Source of the DNA: Blastococcus sp. DSM 46786
GTDB lineage: Bacteria > Actinomycetota > Actinomycetes > Mycobacteriales > Geodermatophilaceae
Length of the DNA stretch: 64,000 nucleotides
Direction: 5' to 3'
Assembly: GCF_900109665.1 (NCBI RefSeq)
Contig: NZ_FOAO01000013.1
Location: 62,001 to 126,000 of the forward strand
The notes beneath the pieces are model-generated. The model did not search any database and was not told where the DNA came from. It was given only the letters and a program-made list of their open reading frames with translations. The first letter of the stretch is position 1. Every line of letters starts with the position of its first letter. The position numbers and the translations under genes were made by a program. Below are positions 9,048 to 16,177 of the stretch, one piece after another.

Positions 9048-10166
9048 GTGACCTCGCGCACCTCGCCCCTCCACGACCGGCACCTCGGGGCCGGGGCCAA
9101 GCTCGCCGACTTCAGCGGCTGGTCCATGCCGATCGAGTACGCCGGTGGTGGCGTGCTGGCCGAGCACGCCGCGGTGCGCGACGGGGTGGGCCTGTTCGAC
9201 GTCTCCCACCTGGGCACCGGGACGGTCCGGGGCGCCGGGGCGGCCGCCTTCGTCGACTCCTGCCTCACCAACGACCTCTCCCGCATCGGGCCGGGGCAGG
9301 CGCAGTACACGATGTGCTGCCTGCCCGACGGCGAGGCCGGTGCCGGAGGTGTGGTCGACGACCTGATCGTCTACCTGCACGGGCCCGACGACGTCCTGCT
9401 GGTGCCCAACGCCGCGAACGCCGCCGAGGTGCTGGCGCGGCTGGCCGACGCGGCCCCGCCCGGCATCGAGGTGGCCGACCGGCACACCGAGGTCGCCGTC
9501 CTCGCCGTGCAGGGGCCGCGGTCGCTGCAGGTCCTGGAGCTGCTGGGGGTGCCCGGCGAGATCGGCTACATGTCGTTCGTGACGGGGACCGGGGGAGCCG
9601 GCGCCGAGGTGACGCTGTGCCGCACCGGCTACACCGGCGAGCACGGCTACGAGCTGCTGGTGGGCGCCGACCGGGCCGGCGAGATGTGGGACGCCGTCCT
9701 GGAGGCCGGGCAGGACCTGGGCATCCGGCCGTGCGGACTGGGCGCCCGCGACACGCTGCGCACCGAGATGGGCTACCCGCTGCACGGGCACGAGCTCTCC
9801 CGGGAGATCAGCCCCGTCCAGGCCCGGGCGGGCTGGGCCGTCGGCTGGCGCAAGCCGGCGTTCTGGGGGCGCGAGGCGCTCCTGGCGGAGAAGGAGGCCG
9901 GGCCGGTGCGCCTGCTGTGGGGGCTGCGGGCGTCCGGCCGCGGCATCCCCCGGCCGGGCATGGCCGTCCTGGACGGCGACGGTGCACAGGTGGGCGAGGT
10001 GACCAGCGGGACCTTCTCGCCCACGCTGCGGACCGGCATCGGCCTGGCGCTGCTCGACGTCGCCGCCGGCGTGGAGGAGGGTGCTCCGCTGACGCTCGAC
10101 GTCCGGGGCCGCCGCGAGCCCGTCGAGGTCGTGCGGCCGCCCTTCGTCCCCTCGCACGTGCGCTGA
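9048..10166 (+). CDS. gcvT: Aminomethyltransferase, glycine cleavage T protein
   Basis: 372 residues, the normal GcvT length. The protein transfers the methylene group of the aminomethyl-lipoyl H protein to tetrahydrofolate, releasing ammonia. Family features include [38 protein letters not shown] at the N-terminus, [15 protein letters not shown] in the middle and [19 protein letters not shown], then the C-terminal barrel. The other glycine cleavage genes (gcvP, gcvH) are not in the window. The position after pepA matches gcvT (Rv2211c) beside pepB in mycobacteria. It converges with the YihY gene, leaving 21 nt with no clear terminator. Confidence 0.95.
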   Translation: MTSRTSPLHDRHLGAGAKLADFSGWSMPIEYAGGGVLAEHAAVRDGVGLFDVSHLGTGTVRGAGAAAFVDSCLTNDLSRIGPGQAQYTMCCLPDGEAGAGGVVDDLIVYLHGPDDVLLVPNAANAAEVLARLADAAPPGIEVADRHTEVAVLAVQGPRSLQVLELLGVPGEIGYMSFVTGTGGAGAEVTLCRTGYTGEHGYELLVGADRAGEMWDAVLEAGQDLGIRPCGLGARDTLRTEMGYPLHGHELSREISPVQARAGWAVGWRKPAFWGREALLAEKEAGPVRLLWGLRASGRGIPRPGMAVLDGDGAQVGEVTSGTFSPTLRTGIGLALLDVAAGVEEGAPLTLDVRGRREPVEVVRPPFVPSHVR

Positions 10167-10187
10167 GACAGCGCGGCGGGGAGCCGG

Positions 10188-11330
10188 TCAGGGCGCGTTC
10201 TTCCGGGTCGGGTCGCTGTCGCCCTTCTCGGGCTCGGCCTTGGCCGGGAGCGTGTCCGCCTTCACGGCGTCGCGCTCGCCCATCGGCAGGGGATCGCCGG
10301 CGGTGGTGTCGTGGCCGGTCTGGTGCTCGGCCTCGGAGTTGATCTCCGCCCCGAGGAGGACCAGGTAGCAGGTGAGGTACAGCCACAGCATCAGCACGAT
10401 GACACCGGCGATCGCGCCGTAGGTCTTGTCGTAGCTGCCGAAGTTGTTCACGTAGACGGTGAACCCGAGGCTGACCAGCGCCCAGACGACGGTGACGACG
10501 ATCGAGCCGAGGCTGACCCAGCGGATCCTCGGCGCATCCCGGTCGGGGGCCACGCGGTAGAGCACCGCCAGCGAGCCCGCGACGACGGCGAGCAGCGCCA
10601 CCCAGCGGCCGATCTCGGCGAGCACGGTGCCGACCGAGCCCAGCGGCAGCAGGTCGATGACGATCGGCAGCACGGCGACCAGGCCGATGGTCAGGACGAT
10701 GAACACGATGGCGCCGAGCGTCAGGGCCAGGGAGAGCGCCCGGAGCTTGACGAAGTTGCGCGTCTCGACCTCGTCGTAGGCGATGTTCACCGCCTTGACC
10801 AGGTTGTTCACCCCGCCCGAGGCGCTCCACAGCGCCGCGAGGATCGAGAGCACCAGGCTGAGGGTGAGGGCCCCTCCGGCGTTCTCGGTGACGGCGGTGA
10901 CCTGGTCGCGGATCAGCGCCTGCGCGGTCTCGGGCAGGCCGGTGGTGAACTCCTCGACCTGGGCGGCGGCCTCGTCGGGGGAGGCGATGAGGCCGTAGAT
11001 GGAGATCAGCGCCAGCAGCGCCGGGAAGATCGCCAGGAAGCCGAAGAACGCGACCCCGCCGGCGATGATCGGCATGTTGTCGGCGTTGTTCTCCGCCCAC
11101 GCGCGCTTGAGCACCTGCTTCCAGCCGCGCGCCGGGATCTGCGTGGGGGAGCCGGCGTCGATCCCCGGCAGCTGCTCCGGGGCGGGAGCGTCCGGGGGGA
11201 GCCGGTGGGGGTCGCGCGCCGGCCCGCCCTCGGCCGCCGCCCGGGCCGCTGCCGCTCGGCGCGCAGCCTTCTCCTCGACGCGCTGCCGGATGCGGTCGGC
11301 GGCGCTCTCGCGGGGGCGGGTGCCGGTCAC
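10188..11330 (-). CDS. YihY/BrkB-family inner membrane protein
   Basis: 380 residues. A cytoplasmic N-terminal region rich in Arg/Glu is followed by about six hydrophobic segments with the family pattern AENNADNMPIIAGGVAFFGFLAIFPALLALISIYGL and LWSASGGVNNLVKAVNIAY. These proteins were once called ribonuclease BN, but the family is membrane-embedded and its role is unsettled. AGGGAG precedes the GTG at 11330. It is the last gene of a minus-strand run with three small envelope proteins (DUF1469, DUF3618, DUF4235), pointing to an envelope or stress role. Confidence 0.88.
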   Translation of the reverse strand: MTGTRPRESAADRIRQRVEEKAARRAAAARAAAEGGPARDPHRLPPDAPAPEQLPGIDAGSPTQIPARGWKQVLKRAWAENNADNMPIIAGGVAFFGFLAIFPALLALISIYGLIASPDEAAAQVEEFTTGLPETAQALIRDQVTAVTENAGGALTLSLVLSILAALWSASGGVNNLVKAVNIAYDEVETRNFVKLRALSLALTLGAIVFIVLTIGLVAVLPIVIDLLPLGSVGTVLAEIGRWVALLAVVAGSLAVLYRVAPDRDAPRIRWVSLGSIVVTVVWALVSLGFTVYVNNFGSYDKTYGAIAGVIVLMLWLYLTCYLVLLGAEINSEAEHQTGHDTTAGDPLPMGERDAVKADTLPAKAEPEKGDSDPTRKNAP

Positions 11331-11411
11331 GGGGTCTCCCTGGTGCTGGGCCGTCGTCTGAGGAAGGGGGTACCGGTGGCCGGGACCGGCGTCCCGGCCA
11401 CCGGACGGGCG

Positions 11412-11684
11412 TCAGTCGCCCGGCCAGGCCCCGGTGAGCTTGGTGAAGCCCTGCGCGCCCAGGCGGTCGATGGCCGCCTTCGTGGCCGCGAAGATGGCGC
11501 CCTGGAGCGCGGCGGAGACCATGATCTCCCACATCGGGTACTCGGTCTGGAGCGCGTCAGGTGCGTCGTCCTCGCCGCTGATGCGCTTCCACACCTGCTT
11601 GAAGACCGCCCCCGACACGGCACCGGCCAGGATGCCCGCCGTCAGGCCGATCGGCCGGTAGGCGAGCTTGGCTCCCTTGCTCAA
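11412..11684 (-). CDS. DUF4235 small membrane protein
   Basis: 90 residues with two hydrophobic segments (LTAGILAGAVSGAVFKQVW and IMVSAALQGAIFAATKAAI), typical of DUF4235. The start is a TTG at 11684, chosen because AGGAGGAGG lies 5 nt upstream and because it overlaps the stop of the DUF3618 gene (TTGA), which implies translational coupling. The function is unknown; in many actinobacteria DUF4235 follows a DUF3618 and a holin-like gene, as here. Confidence 0.75.
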   Translation of the reverse strand: MSKGAKLAYRPIGLTAGILAGAVSGAVFKQVWKRISGEDDAPDALQTEYPMWEIMVSAALQGAIFAATKAAIDRLGAQGFTKLTGAWPGD

Positions 11685-12139
11685 CGCTTCCTCCTCCTGC
11701 TGCGCCGGGCCTTCTTCTCGGCCCGCTCGGTGGACTTCCGCACGTCCTTGACGGCCTTCTGGGTGGCCTTCCGCCGGGCGGCCAGCTCCTTGCGTGCCCG
11801 CTTCGCCTCGCGCTTGCGACCGACCCGCGCCCCGACGATGAGCTCCTCGGTGCTGGCCCGCCGCCGCGCGCGGCGGCGCCGCCACAGGACCAGGCCGACG
11901 AGGCCGGCCAGCGCCGCGCCGGCACCGGCGAACGCCGGGGGGCTCTCGCGGTAGGTCTCCACGGCGGTGTCCTTGGCGCGGGCGGCGCTCTCCTTCGCCC
12001 GGGCGGGGACGTCGAGCCGCTGGCTCAGCTCGTCGACGGTGCGCCCGAGCTGGTCGCGGGTCTCCTCGATCTCGGCGCGGATGGCGTCGGGGTCGGTCGG
12101 ACCGCTCGAGGCCTGGCCGTCGTCCTGGGGCGTGGTCAC
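11681..12139 (-). CDS. DUF3618 protein with one membrane segment and a very basic tail
   Basis: 152 residues. The N-terminal DPDAIRAEIEETRDQLGRTVDELSQRLD is the DUF3618 signature, predicted helical. One membrane segment (about 70-87) is followed by an Arg/Lys-rich tail that probably stays in the cytoplasm and may contact nucleic acid or phospholipid heads. The GTG at 12139 overlaps the stop of the upstream gene (GTGA). The function is unknown. Confidence 0.78.
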   Translation of the reverse strand: MTTPQDDGQASSGPTDPDAIRAEIEETRDQLGRTVDELSQRLDVPARAKESAARAKDTAVETYRESPPAFAGAGAALAGLVGLVLWRRRRARRRASTEELIVGARVGRKREAKRARKELAARRKATQKAVKDVRKSTERAEKKARRSRRRKR

Positions 12140-12582
12140 CGGCGCGCACTCTCCTTCACGGTGGCGATGTCGGTCTTGACACCGGCCATGGCCTCGGTCG
12201 GCACCGGCGGTGCCCCCTGCTGGACGTCCTTCTTCCCGACGAGGGCGAGGACGCCCGCGATGGCGAAGAGGACCACGGTGACGATCAGCGCGGAGAGCCA
12301 GGCGGGCATCACCAGCGCCAGGGCCAGGATGACCGTGGTGATCAGGGTGGCGAGCCCGAAGAAGGCGACCAGGCCCGCGGCCCCGAAGAGGCCGGCGCCG
12401 AGGCCGAGCTTCTTGGCCTTCTGGGTCATCTCGGCCTGGGCGAGCCGGGCCTCGTCGCGGACAAGGGTGCTCAGCTGCTCGGTGAGCCGGCTGATCAGCT
12501 CGCCGGTGGATGCGTTCTCGGGCTCGGCGCCCACGGCTGCGCGGGTCGCGCCCGCCGTGGTGTCGGGACGGGGTGTGCTCAT
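12136..12582 (-). CDS. DUF1469 / phage-holin-superfamily-III-like membrane protein
   Basis: 148 residues. An amphipathic N-terminal half (STGELISRLTEQLSTLVRDEARLAQAEM) precedes two strong membrane segments (LGAGLFGAAGLVAFFGLATLITTVILALALVM and ALIVTVVLFAIAGVLALVG). The family is called holin-like, but this chromosomal copy sits in a housekeeping envelope cluster with no phage genes near. GGAGG precedes the ATG at 12582. It is the first gene of the run ending with YihY. Confidence 0.8.
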   Translation of the reverse strand: MSTPRPDTTAGATRAAVGAEPENASTGELISRLTEQLSTLVRDEARLAQAEMTQKAKKLGLGAGLFGAAGLVAFFGLATLITTVILALALVMPAWLSALIVTVVLFAIAGVLALVGKKDVQQGAPPVPTEAMAGVKTDIATVKESARR

Positions 12583-12693
12583 CGGTCCTCCGGGTGGACG
12601 GCGTCGATGGAGGTCCATGCCCCCCGCGGCCGGGCCGTAACCGGCGCCGTGATCACAGCCGGGGAACGGTGCGCCCGCTGTGCACCCCGCCAC

Positions 12694-12699
12694 TAACCT
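12694..12699 (+). promoter_or_regulatory. -10 element of the 70-residue gene (leaderless layout)
   Basis: TAACCT ends 6 nt before the ATG at 12706. No Shine-Dalgarno is visible. Confidence 0.5.
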
Positions 12700-12705
12700 G
12701 CCTGC

Positions 12706-12918
12706 ATGAGCTGGCACTGGCGTCTCGAGGACCCGTCCGGATCCACCCTCGACCCCGCGGCGGTGGGGGTGGAGGTGCCGGCGCACGACAACCAGGGCGA
12801 CGCGGAGTCGTGGCTGGGCGAGAACTGGCGGGAGCTGCTCGACCGTGGCGTCGCCACGGTGACCCTGTTCGACGGCGACCAGAAGGCCTACGGGCCCATG
12901 GGGCTCGCCGCCACCTGA
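12706..12918 (+). CDS. Conserved small acidic actinobacterial protein
   Basis: 70 residues: MSWHWRLED at the start, NQGDAESWLGENWRELLDRGV in the middle, and VTLFDGDQKAYGPMGL at the end. It is soluble and acidic, with no signal peptide or metal site. I recognise it as a short family widespread in actinobacteria, without known function. It is supported by the leaderless promoter upstream and by a hairpin terminator that begins inside its last codons. Confidence 0.75.
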   Translation: MSWHWRLEDPSGSTLDPAAVGVEVPAHDNQGDAESWLGENWRELLDRGVATVTLFDGDQKAYGPMGLAAT

Positions 12919-12950
12919 CCCTCTACTCGAGGTCGAGGGTCAGGTGGCGG
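12908..12950. terminator. Bidirectional hairpin terminator
   Basis: Perfect 16-bp inverted repeat CCGCCACCTGACCCTC with an 11-nt loop. The stop codon of the upstream gene lies inside the left arm. It serves the small plus-strand gene and probably also the convergent aldo/keto reductase, whose stop at 12956 is 6 nt away. Confidence 0.8.
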
Positions 12951-12955
12951 GACGC

Positions 12956-13939
12956 TCACCCGCGGGCGGTCTTCGAGGGATCGCGCTCGACGACGTCCCC
13001 GAGGATCGCGTCGATCCGTGTGAGCACGTCGTCGTCCAGGCGGACGCCGGCGGCGGCGACGTCGTCGTGCACCTGCTCGGGGCGGGTCGCACCGATGATC
13101 GCCGCGGCGACGTTGCCGTTCTGCAGCACCCAGGCCACGGCGAGCTGCGCCATCGAGAGGCCGAGGTCACCGGCGATCGGCCGCAGTTGCTGCACCCGGG
13201 CGAGGATGTCGTCGGTCATGAAGCCCTGCATCGACCGGCCGGCCTCGGGGTGGCCGGCCCGGCTGTCGGCCGGCGGCTGCTCGCCCGGCCGGTACTTGCC
13301 GGTCAGGATGCCCTGGGCCAGCGGCGACCAGACGATCTGGGACAGCCCTTCCTGCTCCGACGTGGGCACGACCTCGGCCTCGATGACCCGCCACAGCATC
13401 GAGTACTGCGGCTGGTTGCTGATCAGCTGGATGCCGAGCTCGCGGGCCAGCGCAGCGCCGGACGCGATCTGCTCGGCGTTCCACTCCGAGACGCCGATGT
13501 AGAGGGCCTTGCCCGCCCGGACGAGGTCCGCGAAGGCGGTCATCGTCTCCTCGAGCGGCACCGTGGGGTCGTAGCGGTGGGCCTGGTACAGGTCGACGTA
13601 GTCGGTCTGCAGCCGGCGCAACGAGGCGTGGCAGCTCTCGATGACGTGCTTGCGGCCCAGTCCGCGGTCGTTCCGGCCCGGTCCGGTGGGCCAGTAGACC
13701 TTCGTGAACAGCTCGATCGACTCGCGGCGGTGACCCGCGAGCGCGGCGCCGAGCACGGTCTCGGCGCGGGTGCCGGCGTAGACGTCGGCGGTGTCGAACG
13801 TGGTGATGCCGGCGTCGAGGGCGGCGCGGACGCAGGCGTGCGCGGCATCCTCCTCCACCTGGCCGCCGTGGGTCAGCCAGTTGCCGTACGCGATCTCGGA
13901 GATGGTCAGGCCGGAGCGGCCGAGGCGTCTGAATTCCAC
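12956..13939 (-). CDS. Aldo/keto reductase (potassium channel beta subunit-like branch)
   Basis: 327 residues, an NADPH-dependent TIM-barrel oxidoreductase of unknown substrate. The catalytic tetrad is visible: FDTADVY (D49, Y54), the lysine of LFTKVYW (K80) and the histidine of YQAHRYD. The C-terminal cofactor-binding part includes ATRPEQV. The GTG at 13939 is preceded by TAACGT at 8 nt and excludes sequence that belongs to the neighbouring gene. The start region overlaps nothing, but its -10 lies within the 3' end of the metallo-hydrolase gene. Confidence 0.9.
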   Translation of the reverse strand: MEFRRLGRSGLTISEIAYGNWLTHGGQVEEDAAHACVRAALDAGITTFDTADVYAGTRAETVLGAALAGHRRESIELFTKVYWPTGPGRNDRGLGRKHVIESCHASLRRLQTDYVDLYQAHRYDPTVPLEETMTAFADLVRAGKALYIGVSEWNAEQIASGAALARELGIQLISNQPQYSMLWRVIEAEVVPTSEQEGLSQIVWSPLAQGILTGKYRPGEQPPADSRAGHPEAGRSMQGFMTDDILARVQQLRPIAGDLGLSMAQLAVAWVLQNGNVAAAIIGATRPEQVHDDVAAAGVRLDDDVLTRIDAILGDVVERDPSKTARG

Positions 13940-13947
13940 GGAGCGCG

Positions 13948-13953
13948 ACGTTA
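13948..13953 (-). promoter_or_regulatory. -10 element of the aldo/keto reductase (leaderless layout)
   Basis: TAACGT on the minus strand ends 8 nt before the GTG at 13939. It overlaps the stop codon of the upstream gene (13951-13953). Confidence 0.45.
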
Positions 13954-14760
13954 GGCGCCCGTGCGGAGCGCCGCCCGCCCGGCCCGGGCCTCCACGGTGG
14001 CGCCGTCGGCGACCAGCCGCGCACCGAGCCCGGCCAGGCGCTCGGCCAGCACCGCGGCCGGCGGGTTGTGGTGCCCCAGGTGGACGGCGACGACGTCGGT
14101 GTCGCCGGTGACCGCCCCGGCGGCGCGCAGCCGCGCCAGCTGGTCGGGGAAGGTGCGCAGGTCCAGGTGGCCGGTGCCGTGGTCCAGGACGTCGCCGAAC
14201 GTCTCCTCCAACAGCACGACGTCGTACGCGGCGCCGCGGGTCGCCGCGACGGTGCCGGCGGGCAGCGGCCCGGTGTCGGTGGCGTAGAGGAGCCGGGCGC
14301 CGTCGGGCCCGGTGACGTCGTAGAGCACCGTCGGCACCTCGTGCTCGGCGGCCAGCGCCTGGATCCGGTAGCCCGCGCGGTGCAGCGTCCTGCCGGGTTC
14401 CACCGCGACCAGCTCGACCGGGTCGTCCGGGCCGAGCCAGGGGCGCAGCGTCGTCAGGACGGGAGAGGGGCCGATGACCGTGAGCGGCTCGGCGCGGCGC
14501 ACCCACTGCCGGGCGAGCAGCGTGAGCGGTGCGCAGTGGTCGGCGTGGTCGTGGGTGACCAGGACGGTGCGCACGCCGGCGAGGGAGATGCCGTCCGGGG
14601 GCGGGGCCGGGGCGAGGTCGAGCAGCAGCGTGCCGTCGACGAGTGCCGACGTCGGCCGGCGGAGCTCACCCCGGCTGCGTGACTCGGTGCAGGAGCCGCA
14701 GGTGCACCAGGGGTTCGGCCAGCCGTCGGCGGCGCCGGTGCCGAGCAGGGTGACGCGCAC
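13951..14760 (-). CDS. Metallo-beta-lactamase-fold hydrolase (PhnP-like)
   Basis: 269 residues. MRVTLLGTGAADGWPNPWCTCGSC at the N-terminus and THDHADH near residue 69 are the metal-binding pattern of PhnP-type phosphodiesterases; LYATDTG and LEETFGD supply further ligands, and VHLGHHN is the last. The CxCxxC near residue 19 resembles the structural zinc site of PhnP. The substrate is unknown; related actinobacterial proteins are sometimes associated with cobinamide genes, but none is here. The start is a GTG at 14760 with GGGAG upstream. Confidence 0.85.
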   Translation of the reverse strand: MRVTLLGTGAADGWPNPWCTCGSCTESRSRGELRRPTSALVDGTLLLDLAPAPPPDGISLAGVRTVLVTHDHADHCAPLTLLARQWVRRAEPLTVIGPSPVLTTLRPWLGPDDPVELVAVEPGRTLHRAGYRIQALAAEHEVPTVLYDVTGPDGARLLYATDTGPLPAGTVAATRGAAYDVVLLEETFGDVLDHGTGHLDLRTFPDQLARLRAAGAVTGDTDVVAVHLGHHNPPAAVLAERLAGLGARLVADGATVEARAGRAALRTGA

Positions 14761-14793
14761 GTGCCGCTCCCGCGATCGCTGCCGGCGCCCCGG

Positions 14794-15408
14794 TCAGACG
14801 TCGGCGCCCAGCGGGACCTCCGGCTTCGGGAACCGCCACCGGCGGATCATGGTCGAGCGGCTGATGCCGTACCAGACCAGGCCCTTCATCTTGTGCTTCC
14901 CGTCGGGGAACCGCGCGCGGACGGTGCTCTTGATCTTCCGCCCCAGCAGTACCGAATCCATGATCAGCAGCAGGAAGAAGCCGAGGAGCAGGAAGCTCGT
15001 GTAGCTCTTCACCGCCATGCTGGGCACGAACGTGCCGATCAGGGCCAGGGCGGCGATGGCGAGGAAGAAGCTGCCGACGTTGCGGCGGCTGTCGACGAGG
15101 TCGCGCACGAGCTTGCGCTCCGGCCCGCGGTCGCGGGCGGGAAGGTAGTCGGCATCACCGCGCGAGATGCCCTGACGCGCATCCGCGCGGCGCAGCGCCT
15201 GCTGCTCGCGCATGCGCTTGTAGGCCTCCTTGCGCGTGGTCGGCGGCGGCGGGGGAGGGCCCTGACGCCGGCCCTGCGCCTCGTTCCGCCGCGGCGTCGG
15301 CCGGCCCTTGCCGCCGGACTTGACCAGCTGCGCGGTCAGCTCGCCGTCCTCGCTGGAGGCGGTGGTCGTCTCGGCGGGGTCACGGCGGCCGGGCAGGCGG
15401 AGCTTCAC
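14794..15408 (-). CDS. DUF3043 membrane protein (Rv2203 type)
   Basis: 204 residues. A long polar N-terminal part (PTPRRNEAQGRRQGPPPPP, then KEAYKRMREQQALRRADARQGISRGDADYLPARDRGPERKLVRDLVDSRRN) precedes two membrane segments (SFFLAIAALALIGTFV and YTSFLLLGFFLLLIMDSVLLG) and a basic C-terminus. This is the DUF3043 layout; the function is unknown. The GTG at 15408 was preferred to an ATG 36 nt upstream because TAGACT ends 8 nt before it. It is divergent from the A-type Fe-S carrier, as Rv2203 and Rv2204c are neighbours. Confidence 0.85.
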   Translation of the reverse strand: MKLRLPGRRDPAETTTASSEDGELTAQLVKSGGKGRPTPRRNEAQGRRQGPPPPPPTTRKEAYKRMREQQALRRADARQGISRGDADYLPARDRGPERKLVRDLVDSRRNVGSFFLAIAALALIGTFVPSMAVKSYTSFLLLGFFLLLIMDSVLLGRKIKSTVRARFPDGKHKMKGLVWYGISRSTMIRRWRFPKPEVPLGADV

Positions 15409-15416
15409 GGCCAGGA

Positions 15417-15422
15417 AGTCTA
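15417..15422 (-). promoter_or_regulatory. -10 element of the DUF3043 gene (leaderless layout)
   Basis: TAGACT on the minus strand ends 8 nt before the GTG at 15408. Confidence 0.45.
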
Positions 15423-15464
15423 CGTGTGTGAGCAACGAGGCCACGGACCTCGCGCGGGGAGCCG

Positions 15465-15470
15465 TACAGT
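15465..15470 (+). promoter_or_regulatory. Possible -10 element for the erpA-like gene
   Basis: TACAGT, about 88 nt upstream of the ATG at 15559. No convincing -35 is seen; the call rests on the hexamer and position only. Confidence 0.25.
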
Positions 15471-15558
15471 GGACGCACGGGAAGAGGAGCCGTTCCGGCG
15501 GCGTTGGTCCGTCACGGAACGCGTGCGCGCGGACACCTCGGAGGGAGAGGACAGGAAT

Positions 15559-15906
15559 ATGACGGTGCAGGACACCGCGGCCACCGGCGTCGTGCTCAGC
15601 GACCCCGCGGCCGCCAAGGTCAAGGCTCTGCTGGACCAGGAGGGTCGGGACGACCTGCGGCTGCGCATCGCCGTCCAGCCCGGTGGTTGCTCCGGCCTGC
15701 GGTACCAGCTCTTCTTCGACGAGCGGTTCCTCGACGGTGACCAGACCTACGACTTCGGTGGCGTCGAGGTCATCGTGGACCGGATGAGCGGCCCGTACCT
15801 CGGTGGCGCAGTCATCGACTTCGTCGACAGCATCGAGAAGCAGGGCTTCACGATCGACAACCCCAACGCGCAGGGTTCCTGCGCGTGTGGTGACTCCTTC
15901 AACTGA
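15559..15906 (+). CDS. erpA: A-type iron-sulfur carrier (HesB/IscA/ErpA family)
   Basis: 115 residues. The three conserved cysteines are present: C44 in PGGCSGLRY and C108/C110 in GSCACG near the C-terminus. These ligate the [Fe-S] cluster that is delivered to apo-enzymes. The gene stands alone rather than in a suf or isc operon, and corresponds by position to Rv2204c. The nearby aa3/bcc respiratory genes include a Rieske protein that needs a cluster, but a direct link is inference. AGGA and GAGAGG lie upstream of the ATG at 15559; the longer upstream frame is non-homologous. Confidence 0.92.
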   Translation: MTVQDTAATGVVLSDPAAAKVKALLDQEGRDDLRLRIAVQPGGCSGLRYQLFFDERFLDGDQTYDFGGVEVIVDRMSGPYLGGAVIDFVDSIEKQGFTIDNPNAQGSCACGDSFN

Positions 15907-15915
15907 GTCCCAGCC

Positions 15916-15954
15916 GACGAGGCCCGGTTCCCCGTGGGGGAACCGGGCCTCGTC
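15916..15954 (+). terminator. Rho-independent-type terminator after erpA
   Basis: Perfect 18-bp stem (GACGAGGCCCGGTTCCCC) with a 3-nt loop, followed by GTCTTT. It starts 10 nt after the stop codon. Confidence 0.88.
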
Positions 15955-15976
15955 GTCTTTGCATCGTCTGCTGCCC

Positions 15977-16083
15977 GGTCGCGCCGAGTGGGCCCGGAGG
16001 GTCCGCGTAGGCGTGACGAAACGGCTCCGCGGACCAGGGGAACGGCACCTGGCCGCGGTGCGATCCGGAGGATCGCGGTGTCA
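15977..16083 (-). repeat. Dispersed structured repeat, family 1, copy B
   Basis: Read on the minus strand it begins TGACACC and the hairpin GCGATCC-TCC-GGATCGC (16060-16076), then ACCGCGGCCAGGTGCCGT, GAGCCGTTTCGTCAC and a 3' end near CACTCGGCGCGACC. It is in tandem with copy C, between erpA and asnB. Confidence 0.8.
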
Positions 16084-16177
16084 TGGCCCGGAGGGTCTCC
16101 GTGAGGAGTGACGAAACGGCTCCGCGGCCCTGGGGGACGGCACCTGGCCGCGGTGCGATCCGGGGGATCGCGAGTCA
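16084..16177 (-). repeat. Dispersed structured repeat, family 1, copy C (3' end shortened)
   Basis: Read on the minus strand it begins at the asnB stop codon (TGACTC), then the hairpin GCGATCC-CCC-GGATCGC (16155-16171), the core ACCGCGGCCAGGTGCCGT and GAGCCGTTTCGTCAC. It ends at the junction with copy B, without the CACTCG end. Confidence 0.8.

Noticed and set aside
12136-12582. Prophage remnant suggested by the holin-like protein
   Set aside because: No other phage genes, and the gene sits in a common actinobacterial envelope cluster with DUF3618 and DUF4235.
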